Notes: a model not told the origin generated them from the letters alone. A stretch of 64,000 nucleotides of DNA from Bombardia bombarda (GCA_030512295.1 JAULSR010000002.1:5952001-6016000); one strand, 5' to 3'. Shown: positions 9,462 through 20,525, numbered from the stretch's first letter. Program-made: numbers and translations.

Positions 9462-11163
9462 ATGGGCTTCATCAAGGCGGCGCTGACCACAGCGCTGCTT
9501 GGCAGCCACCAAGCAATGGCTACCCTGCAACCCATCACCATGAAGGTCAGTTGAGAAGACAACTCTCAAAAAATGAAGCCATGACTGACAGCCTGTCTTT
9601 ACACCACCACAGGGCGCCAAGTTTTTCTACGAGAACGGCACGCAATTCTACATGAAGGGCGTTGCCTACCAGCAGGAAGTCGGAGCCGCTGGAGAGGTCA
9701 CATCCCAGAAGTACCTCGACCCCTTGGCCGACACCAAGAACTGCGCAAAGGACATCCCTCTCCTGGCCGAGCTCAAGACCAACACCATCCGCACCTACGC
9801 CATTGATCCCACGGCCGACCACGATGAGTGCATGGCCCTCCTCGACAAGGCCGGCATCTACGTCATCGCCGATCTTGGCGAGCCGGCCAAGTCCATCAAC
9901 CGCGACGACCCCGTGTGGGACATCGACCTGTTCAAGCGCTACACCGACGTCATTGACGCCCTGAGCCCCTACTCTAACGTCATCGGCTTCTTTGCCGGCA
10001 ACGAGGTGTCCAACAACGCCAGCAACACGCCCGCCTCGGCCTTCGTCAAGGCTGCAGTCCGCGACACAAAGGCCTACATCGCCAAGAAGCAGGAGGACGG
10101 CGGCCGCTGGATGGGCGTCGGCTACGCCGCCAACGACGACCCCAATATCCGCGTGCCCTCGGCCCACTACTTCAACTGCGGCGAGGAGAAGGAGGCCATC
10201 GACTTCTGGGGCTACAACATCTACTCGTGGTGCGGCACCAGCTCGTTCGAGAAGTCGGGCTTCGACAAGCAGACCGAGTTCTTCCGCAACTACTCGGTCC
10301 CCGTCTTCTTCGCTGAGTACGGCTGCAACGTCGGCGACTCACCCCCCGGAGCCGAGGGCCGCCTCTGGGAGGACACCCTCGCGCTCTACTCGGACAAGAT
10401 GACCGACGTCTGGTCGGGCGGCATCGTCTACATGTACCACCAGGAGGAGAACGACTACGGCCTCGTCAAGGTCGGCAGCGGCGCGCCCGAGAAGCTCGAC
10501 AACTTTGGTGTCCTCAAGACCCAGATCGCAAAGGTCGACCCCACCCAGACCTCGATCGAGGACTACCAGCCCACCAACTCGGCCCAGGCCTGCCCCGCCA
10601 TCAGCGAGGACTGGCAGGTCGCCGGCAACGCCCTCCCCCCTACCCCCGACAGCTCCCTCTGCGAGTGCATGTTCTCGTCGCTGTCGTGCGTGCCCGCGAG
10701 CTCGCTCGCCATCAAGAGCTACGGCTCCATCTTTGGCTTCATCTGCGAGAACAGCCCCGAGTCGTGCGATGGCATCAAGGCCGACACTGCTGCCGGCGTC
10801 TACGGCCCCTACGGCGGCTGCACCGGCGAGCAGAAGCTTGGTTATGTCATGAACGAGTACTACAAGAACCTCGACGAGGCCGCCGACGCGTGCGACTTTG
10901 AGGGCCAGGCCGATATCGTCAAGGCTCCCTCTGTTGCGAGCACCTGCACCGCTGCGTTGTCTAGTGCTAGCGCTGCGGCGGCGAATGCGGGTACGGCTAC
11001 GGGTGCGTCGTCGAGTTCGACCAGCAGCAGCGGCGCGACCAAGTCTAGCAACCCGGCTGTTCCCGGTGCGCGCATGGAGCGCATGATGTCGGTTGGCGAC
11101 TTTGCGGTTGGGTTGTACTTGCTGGTTGCTATGGGCGCTGGTGGTGCTATGGTTTTGTTGTAG
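9462..11163 (+). CDS. GPI-anchored beta-1,3-glucanosyltransferase (GH72 with CBM43)
   Basis: Gas/Gel-family enzyme that cuts and rejoins beta-1,3-glucan chains at the outer plasma membrane and wall. Exon 1 is 9462-9545, the intron 9546-9612 (67 bp, GTCAGT...CAG) and exon 2 9613-11163, giving 544 aa. There is a signal peptide (about residues 1-20). The GH72 domain (about 24-330) has the acid/base Glu in FFAGNEVSNN (about residue 159) and the nucleophile Glu in VFFAEYGCN (about 263), the same spacing as yeast Gas1. A Cys-rich X8/CBM43 module follows (about 355-470, with CECMFSSLSC and YGPYGGC), then a Ser/Thr-rich stretch and a hydrophobic C-terminus fitting a GPI signal. It therefore belongs to the Gas1/Gel4-like subgroup that carries CBM43. 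Codon use is strongly biased to C/G-ending codons, as in highly expressed genes. It lies inside the repeat island but looks fully intact. Confidence 0.96.
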
Positions 11164-11955
11164 ATGGGTGATAGTTAGCTATCCTTGTGTATATGTGCAT
11201 ATATGTGAGAGTTGGTATTCATGGTTTTGGTTTTGTTTTCCTTTTTTTTTTTGGGCCAGGCTGGATGAACGGAAAATAACCTACAATTTATCTAGTCATG
11301 TCATGTCAACTATTACTACTACCTATTACTATTATTAGTGTGTTTGGTTTGGTCCTCTTGGTGCAGATAGAGTTATGGTGGGTTTTTCATTACACATACA
11401 CGTATTCTTTATGTAACTTCTTTGTGTTTTGCTTCTTAGATACCTTAGTCATTGGGTCCATTGATTCGCTCGTCTTTCATGTTGTGTTGAAGTTGATATC
11501 GCAGGTGGAAAAAAAGTAGATTATTGCTTGATAGTATATGTATGCTACGTGGAAGCGTTTATCATAGGGTGCCGTGGTATACCAGGAGTTACTAGCCAAG
11601 TTGCCAGATATTATGACCGTGTTTACACTTTGTGAGGGAGACTGCACAATTGACTATGAGAGGATTTTTGACAGCTCCGAGATGTTGATCTAACCACCGC
11701 CTATATTTGTCCCAAGCATCAACAAGCTGAAATTGTTCCTTCCTTTTCTTCTCCATGTAATGCTTTCCCATCAGTGGGTACATTTTGTAGAGTCGAATGA
11801 ATAGACTAGTGCCATATTCTGCCGATGTTTTTTCAGTGATCAAGCTGAGCACCTTCTTCTGCAATTTACTTCGTCTCATTAAAAGAGCGTTGGTATGCTC
11901 ATCCGTGCAAAACCTCTACTTCTATATATTGTGACTGACCCTTGGTCTTAAGGAT
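11164..11955. other. 3' flank of GH72 gene and unassigned ORF region
   Basis: The first 400 bases are T-rich and AT-rich, fitting a 3' UTR and terminator. On the reverse strand 11879-11592 is an open frame of 95 codons with a plausible hydrophilic composition (Lys/Arg-rich, Trp, Tyr), but I recognise no domain and see no splice context, so it is not called as a gene. Confidence 0.45.
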
Positions 11956-12060
11956 GTGATAGTTATGGACGGGATAGTTGTGAATGCGATAGTTATAAGT
12001 GGGATAGTTGTGGATGGGATAATTGTAAGTGGAATAGTTGTAAGTGGTGCAGTTGCAGAT
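11956..12060 (+). repeat. 15-bp minisatellite, array 4 (7 units)
   Basis: The longest clean array has seven units with exact 15-bp spacing (GTGATAGTTATGGAC, GGGATAGTTGTGAAT, GCGATAGTTATAAGT, GGGATAGTTGTGGAT, GGGATAATTGTAAGT, GGAATAGTTGTAAGT, GGTGCAGTTGCAGAT). It is followed at once by GGGGCCAGACTTATTGACT (12061-12079), which matches the right terminus of the MITE-like element at 4631-4797. No matching left terminus was found, so this looks like a truncated family member. Confidence 0.8.
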
Positions 12061-12084
12061 GGGGCCAGACTTATTGACTGGCAC

Positions 12085-13030
12085 CGTACCTATTCCCTAA
12101 AGGACTCGCCTGTCACCCCCGACCGCTCAATATGCTAGTGTATTTATACTTCGTGTAGTAAGTGTTGTGTTACATCTGCCAGTCAATGAGTAGGGGTTGC
12201 CACCTCCTCTTCTTTCTATCTCGATCCTTAAAACCCCATTTTCTCCAGCTTGCTTCTACGCATGGGTGTTGTTCACGGGTGTCGGTCATTTTCTCAATAA
12301 GTTAGCTCAGTCAGCCTTGACCCTCATTTTCCCGTGGATCTGATGGATCGTGCCAATGGCCAACACTTCGTCGAACCCAATTTTTACCTTTTTTTCATGA
12401 TAGCTTGAACTTGGCCCAAGACAGCTTCGGGAAGACGTGCTCCTTCAGGAACGCCCAGTGTTTTCCCCAGTCCCCATGGGCGGAGAAAATTTCGTGTATA
12501 TAAAAGACTCAATCTTGACTGACAAGACATTTCGGCCCCTTTGTCACGAGGAGGAGAATCATGCAGTCGTCGTGGTGGCCCGAATTGTGGCCAGTCACGT
12601 TTGAGTCCAATCTGAAGTGGGCGAGAGTGCGTGAAAGTTTATATGTGAGGGCGATACATTATGTGATTGTGGCGATCCGGTTCTGGGCCGTTGACCTCAT
12701 TTTGTCTTTCTCTGTAACTAGGTATATCCTCGTTGGCGAGACAATAAGAACGGTCAATACTGCAACTTCTAATTTAGCTACGATCCGCTTGGTCGTGATT
12801 GATATTTGTGGATGGTGGAGTAATCAAAAGTAGGATACCCAGGAATGGGACGATTACTAGGAATATGATAGTAAAGAATGGAATCATCAAGAGTCAGATA
12901 GTTGAGGATGAGATAATTAAGAATGGGTTTAACAAGGGTGGGATAGTTAAGACTGGGTTAATGAAGAACTGGATAATGAAAAATGAGAAAAGTAATAATA
13001 ACAGTCAATATTACTTACCAGCTTAATCAC
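12085..13030 (+). repeat. Dispersed element, copy B
   Basis: Partner of copy A (7812-8400), with the same blocks in the same order: TACCTATTCCCTAAAG near 12088, GTTGTGTTACATCT near 12162, TGCCACCTCCTCTTC near 12198, CTCCAGCTTG near 12243, GTCAATACTGC near 12753, the 15-bp minisatellite and AATATTACTTACCAGCTTAA near 13007. It carries about 350 bp (12280-12650) not present in copy A. No intact ORF. Many differences between the copies are transitions, which would fit repeat-induced point mutation, but I have not counted them. Confidence 0.6.
12847..12984 (+). repeat. 15-bp minisatellite, array 5 (about 9 units)
   Basis: One 18-base unit is followed by eight 15-base units (ATGATAGTAAAGAAT, GGAATCATCAAGAGT, CAGATAGTTGAGGAT, GAGATAATTAAGAAT and so on to 12984). 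Because the period is a multiple of three and the units lack stops, it reads as a degenerate pentapeptide repeat in one frame. I take that as a by-product of the period and not as a gene. Confidence 0.7.
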
Positions 13031-13377
13031 TACAGTGTTTGTTTGAATAGTAGTATAAGAAATAATATAATCTATCGGTTTCACAAGACAAGGTGCCCCC
13101 CTGCAGAGCCAGGGAGATCCCAACGGGCTCTCTGGCCCGCATCTATAATCAGCCTGACGACCGCTCTCTTTTGTCAACCTTCTTCCTCCCCTCTAAGGGA
13201 GGCCCTCCGGGTCTCTCTCGGCCTCATGAGCTCCTGAGAGTACCATAGGATCTCTTGTGACAAGAGAGTACGGAAATCTTCTTCGATCCGTCCTGGTTGA
13301 CGCTGCGACCTCAGTTTAGTTTTCCGAGCTTTTTAAATCATCATCTGACGAGTCTTCATCGCCGCTATCCTCCGTAG
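13031..13377. other. Intergenic between element copy B and retroelement relic
   Basis: No gene recognised. It includes a short stem (CTCCCCTCTAAGGGAGG near 13188). It may belong to the flank of the retroelement relic. Confidence 0.4.
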
Positions 13378-14190
13378 TTAAATCTTGGGACTTAGGTCTA
13401 AGACGATCTTGTGTGACGACACTGGCTTGATTTCGGGCTCTTGAAGTAGCGCCCGTTTCTCCCCTTTACGCTCATTCCCAATCCAGAGAGAACTCGACTG
13501 AATGTCGAGTACTGCGGCCACATTCTCCAGCCAAGGGAGGCCTAGAAGAAGTTTGACTTCCTCCTAGTCAGAAAGGTGAGATCGAACAATCGCCCGTACC
13601 CCACGCCAAATATTTTCACATTCAACTTCCAGTGCCACAAAACGTAATATATCCAAACGCAGCCCATCAGTAGTCAACAAATGAATACCCGGCCAACAAG
13701 GTGCAATTACGGTGCAAGTCAGCCAAGGCCAAATTTCTGCATTGCAACACCACCGTACGCTCTAAAGTCGTCAGTCGTCAATAAGAATGGAACACAGAGA
13801 ACAGACTGTATGATGAAAGTATAAAGGAAGCCAGTCTCTTCCTTTCTCTCGGCTTCATTGGTAATGCGACCGGAAGGTAGTACGTATGCAATTAATGGAA
13901 CACCTAGGTCAGGAAAAGGGGGTGTTGTTGACCCTAAAATGCGCTAAACGTAGAACCCTAACCCTGTTGGGGTGCCCCCTTGAGCAAAAAGGGGTTGGTT
14001 GCCCCCAGAGATTGTCTTCTCTGTGGTACGCTAACATTGAGCTCGAAAGGCATTCCTTTGACGAGCGCATTTCGAATATCCTCTCTGGTTTGTGCCTCGT
14101 CAAGGTCTTTATCAGGGTAATCAATAACCCCTTGGGCCCATCGGTTGATGCTGACCTAGCGGCCTCCCTGGAAGGAAGACTTGACTAAAT
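13378..14190 (-). mobile_element. Retroelement relic (gag/protease-like fragment)
   Basis: On the reverse strand about 13740-13378 reads as one frame with a single in-frame TAG near 13564-13566. It contains a stretch ending ...EEVKLLLGLPWLENVAAVLDI, then a hydrophilic tail ending at a TAA. The LLLGLPWL box resembles the retropepsin or post-protease region I remember from fungal LTR retroelement polyproteins. Upstream in the same direction (about 14131-13960) another frame reads as a hydrophilic, Gln-rich gag-like segment with several stops. No LTR pair, reverse transcriptase or integrase is visible here. The family assignment rests on one motif, so it is tentative. Confidence 0.45.
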
Positions 14191-14480
14191 TCAGATAATA
14201 CATCCATTTCAGCGAAATTGTATCGTGAACCTGAACTCTCGTTTTTCGCCGAGGTTTTTGTTGGGGCGTTCCGTCTGGCGGATGTCCCTCTCAGTGTATA
14301 TCGGGGAGAGCCATCTCGACCGCCAACATGCCTTACGATGCAAGAGCGTTCACTGCTGAATGGATTTGCGCGACCGAATAGCGAATGGGGAAAGGCGGAA
14401 CGGTTACCTGCACCGTAGTGACATCTGAAATGGCCGCCCAATGCACCATCCATGTTAAGACTGTAGTAGATTATTGCTAT
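14191..14480. other. Intergenic within the repeat island
   Basis: No gene recognised. It lies between the retroelement relic and minisatellite array 6. Confidence 0.4.
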
Positions 14481-14540
14481 CGATGGGATAGTTATCGATG
14501 GGATAGTTATCGATGGGATAGTTATCGATGGGATAGTCAT
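14481..14540 (+). repeat. 15-bp minisatellite, array 6 (4 near-perfect units)
   Basis: Four copies of CGATGGGATAGTTAT, the first three identical and the fourth with one change (GTCAT). This is the youngest-looking array of the family, and it marks the right edge of the repeat island. Confidence 0.92.
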
Positions 14541-14985
14541 CATGTCACCCGTGTGAGGTGTGAGACTGAGGTGTGAGTTGCGTGGTGTTCAGGGGCGCTG
14601 AGGGCCTGCAAGGTAGGGCGCCTTAAATCCGCACTAGACTACACTAGGCTCGGGCTGAGGCCTAGGCCTGCCTATGTGGGGAAGCTACAGCCTACAGGGG
14701 ATCCTGGAGACATTACCTCATCACCTGCCCCGCGACCCCATCCATCAAGTCCATCCCAAGAGCTCCATGTGACTGATGTCTAACTGCCCACCCCGCGGCA
14801 TTGTGGACTGGTCAAATCGGCCGGCTGGTTGCGCTTTGGCTTGCTTGCCCGCCGCCACCTACCTACCTACCTTATAAGGTACCCTGTTGCTTTTGCTCTA
14901 GCTTTGGAACAGTGTCCGTCCCATATCTTAACCAGCTAGGCACGCCGCAGTAGTACCTAGGTAGGCAGTAGAGTAGCTGCATGTC
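14541..14985. other. Promoter region of the next gene
   Basis: No gene. It contains the CCTACCTACCTACC motif near 14858, common in intergenic DNA of these fungi, and a short upstream ORF (ATG at 14981) overlapping the next start codon. Confidence 0.45.
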
Positions 14986-16357
14986 ATGGCTCCTGACCTG
15001 AATTCTCTTTCTCCTTCGACCTCCTCCTACTATCATTCTTCACAGGCCCAGCTGGCTCACCCCCCTCCTCCGCCGCCCGAGCAGCATCAGAATTCGCAAT
15101 CGCATTCGCGCACCATGTCTTCTGTTCCGAGCATCGACACATCGCCAGGTCAGAGCGGGGACTCGTCGCCTCTGCAATCCCCACGATCGGCTTCCGTCTC
15201 GCTCCAGGCTGCCGCGACGCTGAACGCCGGACTACAGCGCGGGGAACCTGTACGACGTAGGGCGTCCCCATCCATTCCATCCCGTGCTGACATTCTTATG
15301 ACCCCCAAACCTTGTCGCTGTCACTGTCTGACTCACATTGTGTTTGATTTGTCTCAGGCACCTCGGGCACCTCAGCCGGCTCTCTGTCTCGCAACCCGCC
15401 GTCCCCAATCACCGGCCGTCGACGCTCCCAGATCCTCATGAACCTCCAGATCGCCGACCCGACCATCCCAGCGCCCGGCGAAATGGTCTCCGAATCTACT
15501 ACTACCACTGCTGCCGCCGGCAGCAGCAGCAGCCATCGCGGCGCGAGCCCCCATCCCGTCTCAGCCTCTCCTCTACTCACGTCCTCGCGAGATCCCTACC
15601 ACATCCGGACCCCCAGTCTCGGGGAGCTGCACCAGGAGCTGGAAAACGAGCAGGAGTTTCAGGTGAACCGGCTGCTCAGCGAGATCCGTCGGCTGCAGCT
15701 CCAGGTCCAGCGTCAGCAGCAATCATCATCCACCGCCATCGGCGACGACGTCAGCGGCGGCGGCCCCGATCGCTCTGCGCCACTTCCTATTGCGCCGTCT
15801 TCGGGTCCAGCAGCAGCAGCCTCGTCTTCTTCTTCGCAACCACCACCCGTGCATCACACCACCCCGACCCCGGGCTCTCTGCCGCGGTCGCCCGGCTTTC
15901 TCCAGCACCCCCGCAGCTCGTTCGACCTGGCCCGGGCCGATCTCAACCGCCGATCCAGGACCCCTAGTCGAGGTGCCTCGCCCAGGCTGCGCTCCACCTC
16001 GATCAGTGCAGAGAGCGGCGAGCAGTGGCTGCTCGGCGGCCGGGATGAGAGTGCCTTTTACCAGGCCGAGACGCAGATGCTTATTAGGGAGAATCAGATG
16101 CTGAAACATCGGATTCGGGAGCTGGGTAAGTTCTTATCTTTCCTTTAGTGGTGGGGAGGCAAAAGCAATCGACGATGGTGGTTTTTCTTTTGCTAATAAT
16201 TACCTCTTAAAACACAGAACGACATATATCTGAATCAACTGGCACCGCGAGTAATGCGTCCATTACCCACGAACCACCACATGCCTCGCACTTGAATAAT
16301 TCTACTTCAATTGCTGAGGAGAACTCTTCTGGAAACTTGTCGACTGCGGCTGATTAG
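14986..16357 (+). CDS. Conserved Pezizomycotina low-complexity protein with C-terminal coiled coil
   Basis: Three exons, 14986-15283, 15358-16125 and 16218-16357, give 401 aa. Intron 1 has a weak donor (GTGCTG) but a CTGAC branch site and CAG acceptor; intron 2 has GTAAGT. The protein is Ser/Pro-rich and largely disordered. Conserved-looking blocks are RRRSQILMNLQIADPTIPAPGEM, shortened here to its core SQILMNL, the segment TPSLGELHQELENEQEFQV followed by a helix (about 185-215), and a C-terminal block DESAFYQAETQMLIRENQML continuing into a short coiled coil. I recall proteins of this layout in other Pezizomycotina, always annotated as hypothetical. The function is unknown. An upstream ATG at 14981 opens a six-codon uORF that overlaps the start and could reduce translation. 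Confidence 0.82.
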
Positions 16358-19300
16358 GTGAAGGGGGAGGAGTGAGGGTGCATGGAGTCTGTCTTTTTAT
16401 ATCTCCTTTTGTTTCTCGTCTCTTTTCTTTTTCTTTGGGTCATCACCTCCCTTCACTAGCATTTTCTATATCCTATGACGGCGTTTGGGTTGTGGTTGCG
16501 GGCAGTTAGATATCGACACGCAAGTCAGGGTGGGGAAGGGGAACATTTCATTCGGAGTCTGGTCTGGGTATACAGCTGTCATCCCCTTGGTTAAGAGTAT
16601 TCCTAGTTATTGTGTTCGGGTTTTCATTGATTCTGGTTGATACAATCGTTGGCCAGCAACTGCCGTGTTGATGATGATTGTCTTTTTACGCTTTATACGA
16701 CAATAGTACCCCCTAACTTTCCTCGCTTGGAACCAAATGTGCACCTGATGGGAAGAAGACGCCAACCGGAAAGAAGGCGCTGGTGTTGTCAGCAGCAAAC
16801 TTGTTGTCCTCTCCCTTCTCCAAATAACTCTCCCCCTTTTCTTGGACATCTTTTCTTACGTAAACCATAGCACCTACAACTGGAACTTCTATAATGAGTG
16901 AGAACAACGAAGCTGTACGCAGTAATAACGCGCGTCGCGGAATATTCAAAAGGGGTATAGACTGATCGGAGCGTGCCTACTTACGATGATGGGGTGACAC
17001 CCATTTGTCGGCGCTATACATAGTATCGCCCCCTCTCCGAGGACCGATGTCACCACCACCATTCGTCCTCATTAGTGTCAGTATTAGTACAGGACCTAGG
17101 TACGTAGTCTAAGGGGTACGGGTAGGTAGCCATGCTTGGCTCCGTTCGGAAGGCGGGAAGCCGGCCGGACGATAGATAAATTTGGAATTTGTCCGACTTG
17201 GGCTGGGAGTCTCGAACACATCTTGTGCGTGGCCGAGCAGCCAGTCACTCACTTCCTCCGAGGCCGTAACGGCACTTTGTCCGTTCGTTACTACTTATAC
17301 GGCCTAATGATATCTCCCAGTGCAGTCGCCTCCCATCAGCCTAACCAGGCTGCTTGCCAGGCCAAGAGAATCGTATCCAACGTCTTTAAGGCCGGCGACG
17401 GCGACCATTCTACTGTAGTGCAGTGCCTGAGATGAGGCAAATCCATCTGTCCCCGTTTTGTCGACTGCGACGATAGTATTTGCAATCTGCCTGCTCTCTT
17501 CCCCCCCCTCTCTCTCTTCACCTTTGCGCTGGCCAGTCTGCATTACGCGTCTCTACTCTGCATTGGTGTATGACAAGACGGGCGCCGACATGAATGTGTG
17601 CGGGGGCCCGAATGGTTGGTACGACGGAATTTTTGTTACAATTGAATGCATCATCCATCTATGGCGGAAGTAGTAGCAATATGGATGTCATTCAGAGTAT
17701 CCTCGCCAGCCTCCTCCGTTTTCTGCATGTGGTCGAGAGCATTGTACTTTTTGCCTTCGACTGATCCTAGAAAAAGAGAAAGAGGGCATTCGCGCATGGC
17801 GCTAATGCAGGAACGGATTTTTCCCCAGTCAGAAATAGTGGGATGGATGGTGGCAAGTGGATGGTGGGAGGTCAGGTGGATGGATGGGGTGATAGGACAA
17901 GGTGCTGGTTACCTCGAAGATATAGACCTACTGTGGTCTGTTGATGCGGTGTTTGATGCAGATAGTCGTGGCTTGTGAATCATCAGACGATATAAAGAAG
18001 GTTGAACGGCTACCTGGCTTAAGGTAATGAGTGTACTTGCCATGAGAGAGAGATAAGACTCACCAAGAGTGCGGCCCTCCCCCGCCTTTCCCGACCGAGC
18101 GGAACGGAGCTTGGAAAGAAGCTAAGCATGAGGTGGTGGATGCATTCATATAACACGGTCGTATTCGACCATACGAAGCCGGAACCCGTCGCACAGCAGA
18201 CGGACTCGGGTGAGGATGCATGCATGACATGCTGCTTGCCGTGCTTCAGATGTCTACGGCTCTATATCTATCCTTTGCGCAGCGGACACTGCTTGTTGTG
18301 TGCTCGTGCGTAAGAATGTAGAGAATAATAATCAGCCATCTCTCTGGCGCATCTGCAGCCCAGGAAATTCTCGGTGAGTGAATGTTGCGGTGAATAGAGG
18401 TCTGTCATTTAGCGCGGGCCCTGGACATTGCGATCTCCCGGTGGCAGCCGAGATCGTGTCCAAAAAAATTCGGCATACTGTGTATTCGTCATCACGAGTT
18501 TGTCACACAGACACAAACAGCGCAACAAGTGCTGATTAGCCCAACAGCAATGGCGAAAATTCTGCGTTGGCCAGGCAGGCAGGCAAGCGGTCAAGGTGAA
18601 TTTGTTGTTTGCGACGGGCTTCTAGCTTGCGAATCCTTAAGCGTCTCCGAGAATTGACCAGATAGGTAGGGCTCGTAGGGTGGGGTTGTGATTCAGTGGC
18701 TTTGATTGCCCGGGCGATTCTTGTCGCCGAGGTGGGAGATATTTCCGTAGGGAAGCTCCCAGTCGGAGGGCAAAGAGGCAAACCGCGGATTTCAAAGCAC
18801 TGTGCAGACAGCCAGACCAGACCACTGTGCAGACAGCCAGACCAGACCACTGCAGACCTGACGGGTGTTCTTCCCGCAGTTGTGGTTCCGGAGATCATCA
18901 TCAAACCTCATCACTCCAGCGCTAACACGCCTTCCGTACAGTGAAGTACATGGATGTTCCTGTACTCTGCACTATGCCCTGCCCATAGGGCGACTAGGGT
19001 GGGGTAAATCCCCCCTCCCCTAGCACACTCACACCAGGGTCAGGGTGATTGTCACGCAAAGATGCACCCCACAGGCCGACTGCAATTCGCTGCTTCCCCT
19101 TCCATTTCGCACAAACCAAACAGCGGCTGCCCGGCTGGAGACTCCCGTCACAAACCATTGTTTGTTTTTTTCTTCTTTCGCCTATTGCAATTCGCAATTT
19201 CGATATTTTCTTTTCTTTCGCTACCGGGTATTGACCTGGCTAATGAGGAGCCAAAGAAGACAATCAAAATCTGCTAGCGAATCTCAGAGCTGAGGAGAAC

Positions 19301-20525
19301 CTTCCCAGCGCCCCCGGTTCATCCCATGCAGGCGCACCGACCCATGTCCCATCAGGATCTGGTTCGCTGCAAATGCAATGGGCCGCCCGTGCAAGTTTGG
19401 GTTTTGGCTACGGCGCATGCAGGCCAATCTGGATGGGTGGTTTTGCTTTTGGTGCAAGCAAGTCTTGCCGAGCGCTTGGGACGAATGTATCGACATGTCA
19501 CTGCGACACACACGACGAGAGGGCCTGATGACAACAGACCTTATGTGTGTGTTTCCGCCTCTGCATGAGCTCTGCTAGTCCATATCTACTGATGAGGTGT
19601 TGAGCACTGGAAGAACGAAGCCCAGCTAGTGCGACGTCGAAGGAAACAAGAAACAAATACCTACGCACGAGCGGGCGATTACACAAGTTGGCGCCCCACC
19701 CCGGCGCCTTGGAAGCTCGACCTGCAGCACATAAGACCTTCCAGGTTTGTATGTTGTGTCAGTGCGGTCAGTGTGCTGCAGCACATGTAATTACACCTAG
19801 TCTCATTAGCCGATGTACTTGGTGCAGTACATGTACATATATTTCATCCCTTGCCGCTTCGTTCGCGCGCTCCGTGTGTGTTGTTTCCCCCCCCCCCCCA
19901 CCCCTTCGCTTTCCCGCTTCCTGAAGCATGTACCACAACAGTGCTACTTTATTACCCAGAGACTCAGGTGTGCGGCGGGTTAAAGCAGAGCAGAGTGCAG
20001 ACACACACCTAGAGGTCGGCTTTGAACTCTGACGCACTGTGGTTTTGGCATTATTCGGTTCGTGTGTTGTTATAATTCGCGCCTCTTGTCTACTCTCCCT
20101 CCTCGCCTGGGATCCCGTGATGCACCGACCCCAAACCAGGACGCGCCTGCCTCTTTTACTTGCCGTACGCGCCTGCATGCAATTGCCTCGGATTTCCTCG
20201 GCTCCTGTCCCCTTCCAGGATCTCACCCTCTTGCACCCAAAGTGTCGAATTCCTAGGACGGCTTGTGACCTCGAGACATCATCATCTTGCGCCAAAACTC
20301 TCAACAACAACTTCTAGGTTCTCGCTCACTCCCGCAATGCTTTAACTTAAAAAAAAAACGCCAATGCATTCTTGTCAGCGTCAACAAACCTATAAACGCT
20401 ACGTCTCGCGGAAACAAGCATAATTCGATATTCGATCAAACCTCACGTCTCCCATCAAGTGGTGGAGTTTCCCTGCCTGCTACTACGACGACGACATCAA
20501 CCCGACGGCCGCATAGTGGTGGGCC
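16358..20525. other. 4.2-kb intergenic region without recognisable genes
   Basis: Several ORFs of 60-180 codons exist on both strands, but none shows a domain, consistent codon bias or splice context. The region holds a 25-bp perfect tandem duplication (18798-18847) and an 11-C run near 19886. The last kilobase is CT-rich and is probably the promoter and long leader of the PH-domain gene. A small lineage-specific gene cannot be excluded. Confidence 0.45.
18798..18847 (+). repeat. 25-bp perfect tandem duplication
   Basis: Two identical copies of a unit beginning CACTGTGCAGACAGCC, with a partial third copy (CACTGCAGAC) right after. It is embedded in non-coding sequence. Confidence 0.9.

Noticed and set aside
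13955..13975. CCCTAACCCT telomere-like sequence (also near 39350)
   Set aside because: Only two partial repeats inside other sequence at each site; no array and no chromosome end context.
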